Translations under genes and position numbers: made by a program
Notes under the pieces: model-generated
Seen by the model: only the letters and a program-made list of their open reading frames with translations
Told to the model about the DNA's origin: nothing
The model's database searches: none
Assembly: GCA_017626045.1 (NCBI GenBank)
Contig: JAGAJP010000007.1
Span: 1-46,386 of the forward strand
Origin: Muribaculaceae bacterium
Lineage (GTDB): Bacteria; Bacteroidota; Bacteroidia; Bacteroidales; Muribaculaceae
Direction of reading: 5' to 3'
DNA length: 46,386 nucleotides
In this document: one piece after another, positions 32,712 through 41,498 of the stretch
Layout: every line of letters begins with the position of its first letter
Numbering within the stretch: the stretch's first letter is position 1

Positions 32712-34258
32712 TTGTTCTCCTCGCCGGGTTCCTCTTCCTGTTTTGCCTGTTTCTTTTCGGGACGCATCTGGGGGAAGAACAGGACTTCCTGAATGGCAGT
32801 CTGTCCTGTCATCAGCATGGTGAGGCGGTCCATGCCAATTCCAAGGCCCGATGTGGGAGGCATACCGTATTCAAGGGCGCGGATGAAGTCGTGGTCGATG
32901 ATCATTGCTTCGTCATCGCCCTTGTCGGCGAGGTTCATCTGGTCAACAAACCGCTCGTACTGGTCGATCGGATCGTTGAGCTCCGAGTATGCGTTGCAGA
33001 GTTCCTTGCCGTTGACCATAAGTTCGAAGCGTTCGGTCAGGGCGGGATTCTCGCGGTGCTTCTTTGTGAGGGGCGACATCTCGATGGGGTAGTCGGTGAT
33101 GAAGGTGGGCTGGATATACGTGCCCTCGCAGGTCTCGCCGAAGATTTCGTCGATCAGCTTGCCCTTGCCCCAGCTTTTGTCAACTTCGATATTCTTTTCC
33201 TTGCAGAAGGCGCGGAGCTCTTCCTCGGTCTTTCCGGTGATGTCGAATCCTGTGTGCTCAAGAATGGCGTCGGTCATGGTGACACGCTTGAACGGAGCCT
33301 TGAACGACACGGTGTTTTCGCCGATCTTGACCTCGGTGGTGCCGTTGACGTCCATGCATATTTTCTCAAGCATGTTTTCCACAAAACGCATCATCCAGTT
33401 GTAGTCCTTGTATGCCACATATACCTCCATGCATGTGAACTCGGGGTTGTGGGTGCGGTCCATACCCTCATTGCGAAAATCTTTGGCAAATTCATATACG
33501 CCGTCGAATCCGCCTACTATCAGGCGCTTGAGATACAGCTCGTTGGCAATGCGCAGATATAGCGGTATGTCAAGGGCGTTGTGGTGTGTGATGAAAGGAC
33601 GCGCAGCGGCACCTCCGGCGATGGACTGGAGAATCGGGGTCTCGACTTCCATCAGACCATGGCTGTTGAAGTATTCGCGCATGGAATTGAAGATTCTGTT
33701 GCGCTTGATGAAGATTTCCTTGACCTGGGGATTCACCACAAGGTCTACATAGCGCTGACGATAGCGCTGCTCGGGATCGGTGAAGGCGTCATAGGCCTTG
33801 CCGTCTTTCATCTTCACCATCGGCAGGGGGCGGAGGCTCTTGCTGAGGACTGTGATTTCCTTGGCATGGACAGTGATCTCACCCATCTGAGTGCGGAACA
33901 CGAAACCCTTCACTCCGATGAAGTCTCCTATGTCGAGGAGTTTCTTGAACACGACGTTATACATGTCCTTGTCTTCACCCGGACAGAGATCGTCGCGGCT
34001 CACGTATACCTGTATTCTGCCGTCGGCGTCCTGAAGTTCCACGAATGAAGCCTTACCCATGATGCGACGGCTCATGATGCGGCCCGCCACGCTCACTTCG
34101 CGCGGCTCTGCGTCATCCTTGAAGTTTTCCTTGATTTCTTTGCTGTGGCCGGTTACCGCGTATTCAGCGGCGGGATACGGCTCGATTCCTCGGTCGCGAA
34201 GCGCCTGCATGCTGTTGCGCCTCACAATCTCCTGTTCACTCAACTCTTGGTTTGCCAT
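32708..34258 (-). CDS. lysS: Lysyl-tRNA synthetase LysS (class II)
   Basis: LysS charges tRNA-Lys. The 516-residue protein has the N-terminal OB fold ([30 protein letters not shown] region, about 50-80), class II motif 1 ([20 protein letters not shown], about 180-200), motif 2 ([20 protein letters not shown], about 260-280) and motif 3 ([15 protein letters not shown], about 475-489). The C-terminus is a short charged tail ([15 protein letters not shown]). The length is normal. A promoter of the Bacteroidota type lies upstream at 34345-34377. Confidence 0.98.
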   Translation of the reverse strand: MANQELSEQEIVRRNSMQALRDRGIEPYPAAEYAVTGHSKEIKENFKDDAEPREVSVAGRIMSRRIMGKASFVELQDADGRIQVYVSRDDLCPGEDKDMYNVVFKKLLDIGDFIGVKGFVFRTQMGEITVHAKEITVLSKSLRPLPMVKMKDGKAYDAFTDPEQRYRQRYVDLVVNPQVKEIFIKRNRIFNSMREYFNSHGLMEVETPILQSIAGGAAARPFITHHNALDIPLYLRIANELYLKRLIVGGFDGVYEFAKDFRNEGMDRTHNPEFTCMEVYVAYKDYNWMMRFVENMLEKICMDVNGTTEVKIGENTVSFKAPFKRVTMTDAILEHTGFDITGKTEEELRAFCKEKNIEVDKSWGKGKLIDEIFGETCEGTYIQPTFITDYPIEMSPLTKKHRENPALTERFELMVNGKELCNAYSELNDPIDQYERFVDQMNLADKGDDEAMIIDHDFIRALEYGMPPTSGLGIGMDRLTMLMTGQTAIQEVLFFPQMRPEKKQAKQEEEPGEENK

Positions 34259-34344
34259 TATATTATTTAGTTTTTTCTATAATTCCATCATTTATCGGAG
34301 GACGATACGCCCCCTTCATTTCAGGGCATAATTCACCCATTCCG

Positions 34345-34377
34345 CAAATATAGCGAAAAAATCCCACATACGCCCAA
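34345..34377 (-). promoter_or_regulatory. Probable lysS-gpsA promoter
   Basis: On the minus strand, TATATTTG (34352-34345) matches TAnnTTTG, and TTGG (34377-34374) lies 21 bases upstream in place of TTTG. The start of transcription would be near 34338, about 80 bases before the lysS ATG. The rest of 34259-34686 holds one short ORF on the plus strand and AT-rich sequence. Confidence 0.55.
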
Positions 34378-34458
34378 TTTTGCTCCGAAAAATAGCGTTT
34401 TTTTCATTCTATATAATTTATAATCCTAATAAGAGTTATTTAGATAAGGAGTTTAACA

Positions 34459-34551
34459 ATGAAGTTGTCTAAACTTATTTCTTTGTTAAGATTTCGTCAG
34501 GTTTTCGAGCGGATTCTTTCACGCGAAGAGGGAGCGATGCGGGCATCGTGA
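34459..34551 (+). CDS. Possible 30-residue small protein
   Basis: An ATG follows aaggag by seven bases, a better ribosome-binding site than most genes in this window. The product (MKLSKLISLLRFRQVFERIL plus ten residues) is basic at the start and could form an amphipathic helix. No family is recognised. It lies 135 bases upstream of tsaE on the same strand. Because short ORFs arise by chance, confidence is low. Confidence 0.3.
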   Translation: MKLSKLISLLRFRQVFERILSREEGAMRAS

Positions 34552-34686
34552 CCGATGAGTGGGGAAGAATACGCCGAAAAGATGACGGAAGATTGACAAA
34601 GAGAATGAAAAATTTATTTATTTTGCATCTTTTGACATTCGTAAATAAGTAGAAACAACTTCAATATCAATTTTCAATTCAAGCAA

Positions 34687-35106
34687 ATGCAAATCAAAAT
34701 AGAATCGCCAGCCGCCATTCCTGACGCAGCCCGAATGCTGCTCGATGCGATCGGAGACCGCACCATAGTGGCGCTTAGAGGCGCGATGGGGGCAGGAAAG
34801 ACAACTCTTACATCTGAAATGATGAAAGTCCTGAAGATGGACGATGAGGCATCCTCGCCCACATTCGCCATCGTCAACGAGTATCATTCGTCGGAAACCG
34901 GCAAGACCGTCTATCACTTTGACTTCTACCGTATAGAGTCGCTTGCTGAGGCTCTTGACATCGGCATTGAAGACTACTGGGACAGCGGATGTCTATGCCT
35001 GATGGAATGGGCGGAGAATATAGAGGATATTCTTCCGGAGGAGACACTGGTGGTGGACATAGAGGAACTTTCGGACTCTTCCAGACTCATAACCGTGAAT
35101 GACTGA
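34687..35106 (+). CDS. tsaE: tRNA threonylcarbamoyladenosine biosynthesis protein TsaE
   Basis: TsaE is the small ATPase that works with TsaB and TsaD in making t6A at position 37 of tRNAs that read ANN codons. The 139-residue protein has IVALRGAMGAGKTTLTSEMM (about 28-47, Walker A), SSPTFAIVNEY (switch I region, about 57-67) and VYHFDFYRIESLAEALDIG (about 75-93), then CLMEWAENIEDILPEETLVV. The length is usual. It is 2 bases upstream of birA, in one plus-strand operon. Confidence 0.95.
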   Translation: MQIKIESPAAIPDAARMLLDAIGDRTIVALRGAMGAGKTTLTSEMMKVLKMDDEASSPTFAIVNEYHSSETGKTVYHFDFYRIESLAEALDIGIEDYWDSGCLCLMEWAENIEDILPEETLVVDIEELSDSSRLITVND

Positions 35107-35108
35107 GC

Positions 35109-35843
35109 ATGAAGAAGCTTAAGCTTGATACAGTGGACTCGACCAACGAGTATCTGATGCGTGAGGCAGGAAATCTGCCGGCTCCGATACTTGTGGCAGC
35201 GCGATGCCAGACGGCAGGTCACGGTCAGCGGGGCAACTCCTGGGAATCCGCTCCGGGAGAGAACCTCACGTTTTCAATCCTTTTCCGTCCGGAAGAGATG
35301 CAGCCGCCGCTGCAATTTTATATTTCGGAAGCGGTCGCGCTTGCGGTGGTAGATTTCCTTGCCGTTCACGGGATAGAGGCTAAGGTGAAGTGGCCAAACG
35401 ACATATATGTGGGCGACAGAAAGATCTGCGGCATTCTTATCCGTCATTCCCTGGCGGGTGAGTATATCTCCTTTTCGGTGATTGGAGTCGGCATCAACGT
35501 GAACCAGACAGAGTTTGTCAGCGATGCCCCCAATCCGGTTTCGATAGCTATGGTCACCGGCGAAAGATATGATGTCGACAATCTCTACGACCTTGTGGCG
35601 GACTGCATCGAGCGGAGACTGGAGTCGATAGGCGACGACGACAGGCGCTCCGCCATACACCGGGAATTCATGTCGCGTCTATGGCGTGGCGACGGAGCCT
35701 ACTATCCCTTTACCGACACTGCTACCGGCGAGCATTTCTCGGCGGCTGTGGACTGCGTCAGCACCAGCGGCCCCATCACCCTGCGTCTGGCTGACGGCAG
35801 TTTCCGCACATACAGTTTCAAGGAAGTGTCGTTTGACATCTGA
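35109..35843 (+). CDS. birA: Biotin-[acetyl-CoA carboxylase] ligase BirA
   Basis: BirA joins biotin to carrier proteins such as the acetyl-CoA carboxylase carrier subunit. The 244-residue protein has DSTNEYLMREAGN, the AARCQTAGHGQRGNSWESAP loop (about 31-50, equivalent to GRGRRG), AVDFLAVHGIEAKVKWPNDI (about 78-97, WPND motif) and KICGILI (about 103-109). No N-terminal helix-turn-helix is present, so it is a ligase without repressor function. It is co-transcribed with tsaE. Confidence 0.95.
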   Translation: MKKLKLDTVDSTNEYLMREAGNLPAPILVAARCQTAGHGQRGNSWESAPGENLTFSILFRPEEMQPPLQFYISEAVALAVVDFLAVHGIEAKVKWPNDIYVGDRKICGILIRHSLAGEYISFSVIGVGINVNQTEFVSDAPNPVSIAMVTGERYDVDNLYDLVADCIERRLESIGDDDRRSAIHREFMSRLWRGDGAYYPFTDTATGEHFSAAVDCVSTSGPITLRLADGSFRTYSFKEVSFDI

Positions 35844-35909
35844 GACAACTTCTATAAATAACTCCAAATTCATTTAGATGGACTCTTAATCGATAAAACC
35901 TTTACATTC

Positions 35910-37784
35910 ATGAAAAGAACCCTTATTACTGCAATGGCCATTGCCTCAGGAATGTCTGTTGCGATTAACGCGGAAATGACCGCCACTCTTGACGGTCTTG
36001 TCGCAAAGATGTCTAACGGCATCATTACACTCAACATAGGCAAGGACGGACGAGCCAACAAGATGTATCACGAGGCCAACGGCACGGAAAACATCCTCGG
36101 CAGCAGCGGCATTTATTTCGACTATACAGCCGACAAGAACCGCGCCCTGTCTCCGGGCAAGGCGGAGGTGGTGAAACTCACCGACGATTATGCCGAGATT
36201 CTTTACACCAACACATCCGCCGACCTGCGTTTCAGCCAGGGATACATACTGAAGAAGGGAGTGAGCGGTGTCTATACCTATGTAATCGTGAACGGTACCG
36301 ACAAGTCTTCGGGCGTCAAGGTGAAGGAGGCACGTGTGTGCACGCGTCTTGCCTCATCTTTTCTCGACGGCTATGTGGACGACAGGATGCAGGGCCGCAT
36401 ACCCTCAAACGCTGAGATGAAAATAGCGGAAAAGGAGGAAAACAAGATACAGGATGCCACATACCGTATGGAAGACGGCTCCATATATACAAAATACAAC
36501 TGGGCGCAGTTTATAGTGAACGACAGTGTCCATGGTCTTATGAACGGCAAGGTGGGAGTGTGGAACATTCCGTGCAGTTATGAATGGCTCAACGGCGGTC
36601 CGATGCGTCAGGAGCTTACAGTGCACGCCACCAGCAAGTCTCCCATCACCATCCAGATGCTTCAGGGCGAGCATCTCGGGGGAGCGGCGCAGACATACGA
36701 GGACGGGGAGAGCCAGATTTTCGGGCCGTTCTTCATATATGTGAACTCCGGTGCTTCAACCGAAGAGATGATTGCGGACGCTAAGGCGGAGGCATCGCGC
36801 CAGATGTCGCAGTGGCCTTTCGAGTGGTTTGACAATACCCTTTATCCTCTTGACCGAAGTGTCGTCACGGGCCACATCGACGTGACTGCCGGAGGCGGGA
36901 ATGCAGACTTGCAGGTTGTGCTTGGAAAACCCGGTGTGGAACTGATTCGTCAGGGCAAGGAATATATGTATTGGTCCAAAACGGATGCCAACGGCAATTT
37001 CAGCATTCCCAATGTGCGCAAGGGTGAATATTCATTGTATGTGTATGCTACCACAGGAAACATTACCGACGAACTTGAATACACGGGAGTGACAGTTGCC
37101 GACGCTTTGACTGATCTGGGCGACATCACATGGACTCCTACAACCTATAAGACACTCCTTTGGAATATCGGCGAGAACAACCGTCGTGCCGATGGATTCA
37201 TGATAAGCGACGATCTGCGTGCATACGGTCTTTGGGAAAAAGTCCCTGCCAATCTGACTTTCAATGTGGAAACAGGCAATCCGGAAACCGACTGGTATTA
37301 TGCCCAGTGTCACAATGGCACATGGTCGGTGAAATTTGACCTCGACGAGGTGCCGGAAGGCGACATGCACCTCACGGCATCGGTGGCAGGCGCAACCAAC
37401 AAGCCCACTGTGGCGATTAAGGTAAACGGTTCGAATGCCGCTACCTGGAGCTTCTCAAGCAATGATGCCGCCATCTACCGAAGTGCCACTCAGGCGGGAC
37501 GCCACTGGCTGAAGACCTGCGCCTTCCCCGCCAGTATGCTGAAAAAGGGCGAGAACACCATCGACCTTGTGATGTCCGGTATAAGCAAAAACGGCGGCGT
37601 GATGTACGACTGCCTGAAACTTGAATCCGACGGCGGCTCCGGCGTAGAAGGGGTAACCACACCCGCCGACCGTGTAGAGATAGGCCGTTACGACCTCCAC
37701 GGTCGCCCCGTAGGAGCCTCCTACACCGGACTCGTCATCATTCGCTACTCCGACGGCACTGTAGAAAAGGTCGCTCTACGCTGA
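35910..37784 (+). CDS. Rhamnogalacturonan lyase-like secreted protein (PL4-like)
   Basis: Family 4 lyases cut the rhamnogalacturonan I backbone of pectin. The 624-residue protein has a signal peptide (MKRTLITAMAIASGMSVAIN), a large beta-sandwich catalytic region (about 25-335, with YILKKGVSGVYTYVIVNG and LASSFLDGYVDDRMQG), a fibronectin-like middle domain (about 325-400, VTGHIDVTAGGGNADLQVVL), and a carbohydrate-binding-like domain (about 405-580). The end (YDLHGRPVGASYTGLVIIRY and on) resembles the shortened sorting tails of Bacteroidota secreted proteins. It stands alone, not next to SusC/SusD. Plant pectin is the inferred substrate; I cannot confirm the catalytic residues by eye. Confidence 0.85.
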   Translation: MKRTLITAMAIASGMSVAINAEMTATLDGLVAKMSNGIITLNIGKDGRANKMYHEANGTENILGSSGIYFDYTADKNRALSPGKAEVVKLTDDYAEILYTNTSADLRFSQGYILKKGVSGVYTYVIVNGTDKSSGVKVKEARVCTRLASSFLDGYVDDRMQGRIPSNAEMKIAEKEENKIQDATYRMEDGSIYTKYNWAQFIVNDSVHGLMNGKVGVWNIPCSYEWLNGGPMRQELTVHATSKSPITIQMLQGEHLGGAAQTYEDGESQIFGPFFIYVNSGASTEEMIADAKAEASRQMSQWPFEWFDNTLYPLDRSVVTGHIDVTAGGGNADLQVVLGKPGVELIRQGKEYMYWSKTDANGNFSIPNVRKGEYSLYVYATTGNITDELEYTGVTVADALTDLGDITWTPTTYKTLLWNIGENNRRADGFMISDDLRAYGLWEKVPANLTFNVETGNPETDWYYAQCHNGTWSVKFDLDEVPEGDMHLTASVAGATNKPTVAIKVNGSNAATWSFSSNDAAIYRSATQAGRHWLKTCAFPASMLKKGENTIDLVMSGISKNGGVMYDCLKLESDGGSGVEGVTTPADRVEIGRYDLHGRPVGASYTGLVIIRYSDGTVEKVALR

Positions 37785-37910
37785 CCCAACTTTACTTTTA
37801 CCCCGTCTTTCACCACCTCGTTCCGCGTCTTTCAACCAAATTTGCGAACAACATTGAACAAAAAACGATAAAAAACTGCCCAAAAACTTGCACCGACCAA
37901 AAAAAAGCAT

Positions 37911-37918
37911 TAAATTTG
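37911..37918 (+). promoter_or_regulatory. -7 promoter element of tRNA-Leu
   Basis: TAAATTTG matches TAnnTTTG and ends 20 bases before the tRNA. A cTTGC at about 37887-37891 lies near the -33 position (19-base spacing) and is a weak match to TTTG. Confidence 0.6.
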
Positions 37919-37938
37919 CATCCGCAAACCCCCGGAAT

Positions 37939-38019
37939 GCCCAGGTGGCGGAATGGTAGACGCGCTCGTTTCAGGTGCGAGTGTTGAGAGACGTGCAGGT
38001 TCGAGTCCTGTTCTGGGCA
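37939..38019 (+). tRNA. tRNA-Leu (anticodon CAG)
   Basis: Acceptor arms GCCCAGG (37939-37945) and TCTGGGC pair fully (one G-U), followed by discriminator A at 38019. The anticodon arm is CTCGT, loop TTCAGGT, GCGAG, giving CAG. A long variable arm (TGTTGAGAGACGT) fits a class II leucine tRNA, and the T arm carries GTTCGAGTC. CCA is not fully encoded. Its 3' end is followed directly by the integrated element. Confidence 0.97.
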
Positions 38020-38023
38020 CCCT

Positions 38024-38067
38024 AAAATCCCGTAACTCATTGATAATCAAGAGTTGCGGGATTTTTC
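38024..38067 (+). terminator. Terminator hairpin after tRNA-Leu
   Basis: Arms 38024-38038 (aaaatcccgtaactc) and 38051-38065 (gagttgcgggatttt) pair with one G-U, followed by T-rich sequence. It may end the tRNA transcript, and it could belong to the attachment site. Confidence 0.75.
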
Positions 38068-38076
38068 TTTTGTTTT

Positions 38077-38098
38077 TGTCTGCAAAATGTCTGCAAAA
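38077..38098. repeat. Two adjacent 11-base direct repeats (tgtctgcaaaa)
   Basis: The unit tgtctgcaaaa occurs at 38077-38087 and 38088-38098 without a gap. The core tgtctgc is seen again at 38164-38170 in a palindrome. Position between the tRNA and the first gene suggests arm-type sites for an integrase or excisionase. Confidence 0.8.
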
Positions 38099-38159
38099 CG
38101 GAAGTCAATAACTCATTCCTCCCCCATTTTTTATTAAAAAATCCACCGTACAGGTATGA

Positions 38160-38180
38160 TTTTGTCTGCCGCAGACAAAA
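38160..38180. repeat. Palindrome ttttgtctg-ccg-cagacaaaa
   Basis: A perfect nine-base inverted repeat with a three-base centre contains the same tgtctg core as the direct repeats at 38077-38098. The remaining part of 38068-38361 is AT-rich and holds no gene I can support. Confidence 0.75.
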
Positions 38181-38361
38181 CTAAATGTTAAAAATGACCC
38201 TCTTGAAATTTTAACAACGGTTAAATTGTTAACGCGAGTTCCCTCGCTGCTACCCTCGGAAGCATAAAGAATCCAGCGGATTTGTACCGATTTGTTTCTA
38301 AACTATCCATTGACGAACCCTCGTATGTAAAAATGTGTTTCTATTTTATATCCGAAACAAA

Positions 38362-39144
38362 ATGAGTACATACGACCTCCCATATTATGAAAATGTGCTC
38401 TGTGAGAGAATGTCGTTTATCGAACCATTCTGCACAGATTGGGAGGCTGTGAATGTCAATCATCTCATAGAGCTTAAGGACTGCCTGGATAAAGAATGGA
38501 TGAATTTTCAACGTGCCATACTCGCAGATATGCAGAGTGGCTTTTACGGTTCCTATTGCGTAAGATCCATTTATTGCACCCTCAAAAAATTTTCAAGATG
38601 GTTCTATGATTTGAAGGATATAATCTGCATGGCACTCAAACACACGATACATGAGGTCGTTCAAAAAGCTGTCATTGCCAGAGCTATTGCAAATGCCATC
38701 GAAGTCATTTGGGTACCTTTTATATGGGAAAGATACGAAGAACTGAAAAAGGAATCTCAGAGACTACCTGAGACTCTTACAGCAGATGAGCTTAGACGAG
38801 CCAAGATGCGTAATATTGACGAAGTGAACAGAGATCATGCCTTGCGCAACCTGTTTAGTGTTATCACCGGTTCCAGCACAGAAGAGAAAAATCGGAAGTA
38901 TGAAATTATGAGAGAAGTCCTTACCGGAATGAAAGGCAAGACCGTTGCTACCTATATTCAGGCAGCCAAGGAATTGGACTGGCTTTCTGATATTCCCGAA
39001 TTTTCGGCAATGAAGATGTTCTGGGGTGTGGAGGGTTCTCATGGAGCCGTCAGCAAGATATTCAACAAGGTTGGAGGAAGCCTTATCCCGGAAGAAAATA
39101 TTGAGAACGCCAGAAAAGAGCTATTAAGTAAATTACCTGAATAG
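38362..39144 (+). CDS. Hypothetical protein at the left end of the element
   Basis: The product is about 260 residues, rich in Arg, Lys and Glu and almost wholly helical, with a conspicuous Trp and Tyr content. I do not recognise a family. A hydrophobic helix (AVIARAIANAIEVIWVPFIW) lies near the middle, too short to be sure of a membrane. I prefer the ATG at 38362 (MSTYDLPYYENV) over one nine codons upstream, since the shorter start removes an odd hydrophobic leader. The gene stands alone before a strong terminator, and its location beside the tRNA suggests a role in maintenance or excision of the element, but this is only context. Confidence 0.7.
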   Translation: MSTYDLPYYENVLCERMSFIEPFCTDWEAVNVNHLIELKDCLDKEWMNFQRAILADMQSGFYGSYCVRSIYCTLKKFSRWFYDLKDIICMALKHTIHEVVQKAVIARAIANAIEVIWVPFIWERYEELKKESQRLPETLTADELRRAKMRNIDEVNRDHALRNLFSVITGSSTEEKNRKYEIMREVLTGMKGKTVATYIQAAKELDWLSDIPEFSAMKMFWGVEGSHGAVSKIFNKVGGSLIPEENIENARKELLSKLPE

Positions 39145-39174
39145 TAGCACATTACATACAAGTAAAATTTAGTA

Positions 39175-39213
39175 AAAAGTAAAACTTGGTGTATTTTACC
39201 AAGTTTTACTTTT
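39175..39213 (+). terminator. Intrinsic terminator, 16-bp stem
   Basis: Bases 39178-39190 (agtaaaacttggt) pair perfectly with 39198-39210 (accaagttttact), extended by three A-T pairs, and are followed by tttcttttct. It ends the transcript of the gene above. Confidence 0.85.
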
Positions 39214-39241
39214 CTTTTCTATATGAGGGTATTGTCAGTCC

Positions 39242-39249
39242 TAAATTTG
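39242..39249 (+). promoter_or_regulatory. -7 promoter element (TAAATTTG)
   Basis: TAAATTTG fits TAnnTTTG and lies 28 bases before the ATG at 39278. A clear TTTG about 20 bases upstream is missing; ttttc at 39215-39219 is the nearest. Confidence 0.45.
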
Positions 39250-39277
39250 CGACAGAAAATTATAAATAAAGTCGCAT

Positions 39278-39646
39278 ATGAAAAAGAATCTATACGATCG
39301 GACTGTTGAAGAACTCCGGATGAGCATCGAGAACATCTGGGAGAAGATTAACGTCCAGCCCAAGGAGGATATGCCTCCTATTGTGATTCCTGTCACCGTA
39401 GAGATGCTTAGTGAGCTTACCGACCGCACAGTCATTCGAACTCTTGATGCGTTGTCCCATCTTCTGGCAAGATTTGGCGAGATACCGTCGCTGTCACGCT
39501 CATCCGCAGCGAAAATGCTCAAGAAAAGCACCAAGACCTTACGGGAATGGGAAGAGAAAGGTACGCTTGTACCGGTATATATAGAAGGCAGTCCATATTA
39601 CCGCCTTAGTGATATAGAGGGACTCAATATAAAGAAAGGGGGGTAA
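39278..39646 (+). CDS. Small helix-turn-helix (MerR/excisionase-like) protein
   Basis: The 122-residue protein ends with a winged helix-turn-helix: LSRSSAAKMLKKSTKTLREW (about 73-92), then EEKGTLVPVYIEGSPYYRLS and DIEGL, the pattern of MerR-like excisionase/HTH_17 proteins, in which the first helix pair binds DNA and the wing contacts the flank. The first 70 residues are helical and charged and may form an oligomerisation domain. Such proteins in Bacteroidota elements act as excision or transfer regulators. One base separates it from the next gene. Confidence 0.8.
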   Translation: MKKNLYDRTVEELRMSIENIWEKINVQPKEDMPPIVIPVTVEMLSELTDRTVIRTLDALSHLLARFGEIPSLSRSSAAKMLKKSTKTLREWEEKGTLVPVYIEGSPYYRLSDIEGLNIKKGG

Positions 39647-39647
39647 T

Positions 39648-40382
39648 ATGAACGACAATCTCTTATATCCTAAGTCATTTGTTAGAGATAGCAGAGGGCC
39701 AAAGTTTCAGCTCGAAGCCGGCTACTCTCGTGAAGAAGTCGACATCCCAGCTCATTGTGCCACTTTCGGGGAAATCCTCGAAAGCAACAGTGAGTATACC
39801 ACTGCAACGAGTTTGACGAATATCAATTCAGACAAATCGAATACACTACGGTGCCCGCTGACTGAAAGTTCAAGAATAAGCGGCAGTGACATAATCAAAC
39901 AGACATACTCTATGAATCATTTAGAGGGTTTCCTGCGGATGCCACTGTCACTTTTCGAGATGGCTGACAGAATAAAAGTTATACCCAGTCCTCGGAAAAG
40001 GCTCTTTCACCAACTCGTTACAACAACGGGATTGTCTCCAAACACTGTCAAAATGATATTGTGTCCTACAACCTCCGGCATATATCCCAAGAAGCGTATC
40101 CGCCATAAAATTGCCGAGTTTATGGGAATGGATGTCAACCAGTTGTTTCCTGCAGACCGAACGCAGACCGGGTCAATAGTAGATGTCTATCTTCGCCTTT
40201 CTCCGAATGGTATTGAATTTCAAAATTTCATATTCCTGCTCTCTTTAGCCACGCATTCAAAGCAAAAGACAGTCAGGAAATGGTTGAAAGCTCGAAAGGT
40301 TCCGATGCAAGGTGCCAGGATTGCAATCGCTCAAGTCATAGGTGCGTCTATTTCTCAACTCTTTCCTCTCGAAGAGGGATAA
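39648..40382 (+). CDS. Hypothetical protein with two similar helix-turn-helix-like units
   Basis: The 244-residue protein has a disordered N-terminal part (about 1-90). Two related helical units follow: one with TTTGLSPNTVKMILC ... RIRHKIAEFMGMDVNQLFP (about 128-167) and one with ATHSKQKTVRKWLKARKVPM ... ARIAIAQVIGASISQLFP (about 203-241). Each ends in (N/S)QLFP, so a tandem duplication is likely. The layout suits DNA binding by analogy with phage-type repressors. It is the second gene of the plus-strand operon. Confidence 0.75.
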   Translation: MNDNLLYPKSFVRDSRGPKFQLEAGYSREEVDIPAHCATFGEILESNSEYTTATSLTNINSDKSNTLRCPLTESSRISGSDIIKQTYSMNHLEGFLRMPLSLFEMADRIKVIPSPRKRLFHQLVTTTGLSPNTVKMILCPTTSGIYPKKRIRHKIAEFMGMDVNQLFPADRTQTGSIVDVYLRLSPNGIEFQNFIFLLSLATHSKQKTVRKWLKARKVPMQGARIAIAQVIGASISQLFPLEEG

Positions 40383-40395
40383 AAAGTACACCCAT

Positions 40396-40620
40396 ATGAC
40401 AAAGACGACCTTACGCCCGGAGAAATATTATTCTGTATCAGAGCTGTCAAAGGTGCTTGGGCTTGCGCCATATGACATGCTCACTTTAATAAATAATAGC
40501 GGAATACTCTACGAATTAAAAGACGGTCATGCCGCCTATAAAGGTTCGGATATTCAGCCATTGATAGAATCAAAGCGATGTATAACTCAGGATACATTCC
40601 TTTCTACCGGGATGAGTTAG
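40396..40620 (+). CDS. Small helix-turn-helix (HTH_17-like) protein
   Basis: The 74-residue product reads KYYSVSELSKVLGLAPYDML (about 9-28), then LINNSGILYELKDGHAAYKG, a strand-turn-strand as in the MerR-type wing. I chose the ATG at 40396 because the upstream extension overlaps the preceding gene. Its end overlaps the next gene by 43 bases, a sign of translational coupling. Confidence 0.65.
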   Translation: MTKTTLRPEKYYSVSELSKVLGLAPYDMLTLINNSGILYELKDGHAAYKGSDIQPLIESKRCITQDTFLSTGMS

Positions 40621-41498
40621 ATGACTGGCTCATTCAGGATCCACAACGGTTTATGTGGTGGATATGGATAAGGTGCCGCGCTGCGTACAAACCATGTATG
40701 CAGTGTGTGGGACAGGCTCGTGTTGAGGTCAATCTTCAATTCGGAGAGTTAGCTGTCACTAAAACTTATCTGAAGAATGTATGGGGCGTAAATATAAAGA
40801 CCGTTGACCGCTTTTTGAAGCAAATGGTTAAAGATGGACGCATATCATGTCGTGATGAGAAAGGAATCCTGATTATCCGTGTTACCAAAGATGAGCTCAT
40901 AACCGTACCATCCGGCAGGGTCAAAGAAACGGATACCGGGAAGGAAAGTCAAATGCAGATTCTGACGGATGATGATTTGACAGATGAGACGGACGGTGAA
41001 ATGAGTGCCGAATTACCCAGTGAAATGCCCGACGAGATACATGATGAAATGGCAGTTCAAATGCCACCAATTATAAGAAATATAGAAAATAATAATTTCA
41101 AAAAAACTGATATTGATTTATCCGCACGAGAGAAAGATTTTTTTGAAGAATTAAAAAAATCAGATCTCACTCTTGAACAAATGACTTATAGTCTGAAACC
41201 TGAAAATGGTCAAGAAGGTTTGTTGCTTCTTCTGGATGAATTTATCAACCAGTGTTTGGGGACCGACGACTTCCACAATACCTTTTCCGAGTTTAAGAGA
41301 CATTTCATGAATTGGGCAAGGAAAGAAATTCGATCGAGAAAAATTGATGACAAAAAACATACTCAAAATGGAAAGAAAGAAAAAGAACCCCGGGCTGAAT
41401 CCGGAGCATCCCGACGCCGAGGTGCTGAGGTTAGCGCGCGCTCTGCCGCAGACTATGAAAAGCCGTTTACATTTGAACCTGAGGCCAGAGACTATTGA
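40578..41498 (+). CDS. DnaD-like replication-associated protein
   Basis: The 306-residue protein starts with a winged-helix region (GYIPFYRDELDDWLIQDPQR; FGELAVTKTYLKNVWGVNIK; TVDRFLKQMVKDGRISCRDE), as in phage and plasmid replication initiators of the DnaD type. A long acidic linker with Met, Glu and Asp repeats (about 125-170) follows. A late segment (DDFHNTFSEFKRHFMNWARK) resembles the domain that in Bacteroidota follows such linkers. The tail is basic. Two DnaC-like ATPases come next, so a replication or helicase-loading role is sensible. Confidence 0.75.
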   Translation: MYNSGYIPFYRDELDDWLIQDPQRFMWWIWIRCRAAYKPCMQCVGQARVEVNLQFGELAVTKTYLKNVWGVNIKTVDRFLKQMVKDGRISCRDEKGILIIRVTKDELITVPSGRVKETDTGKESQMQILTDDDLTDETDGEMSAELPSEMPDEIHDEMAVQMPPIIRNIENNNFKKTDIDLSAREKDFFEELKKSDLTLEQMTYSLKPENGQEGLLLLLDEFINQCLGTDDFHNTFSEFKRHFMNWARKEIRSRKIDDKKHTQNGKKEKEPRAESGASRRRGAEVSARSAADYEKPFTFEPEARDY

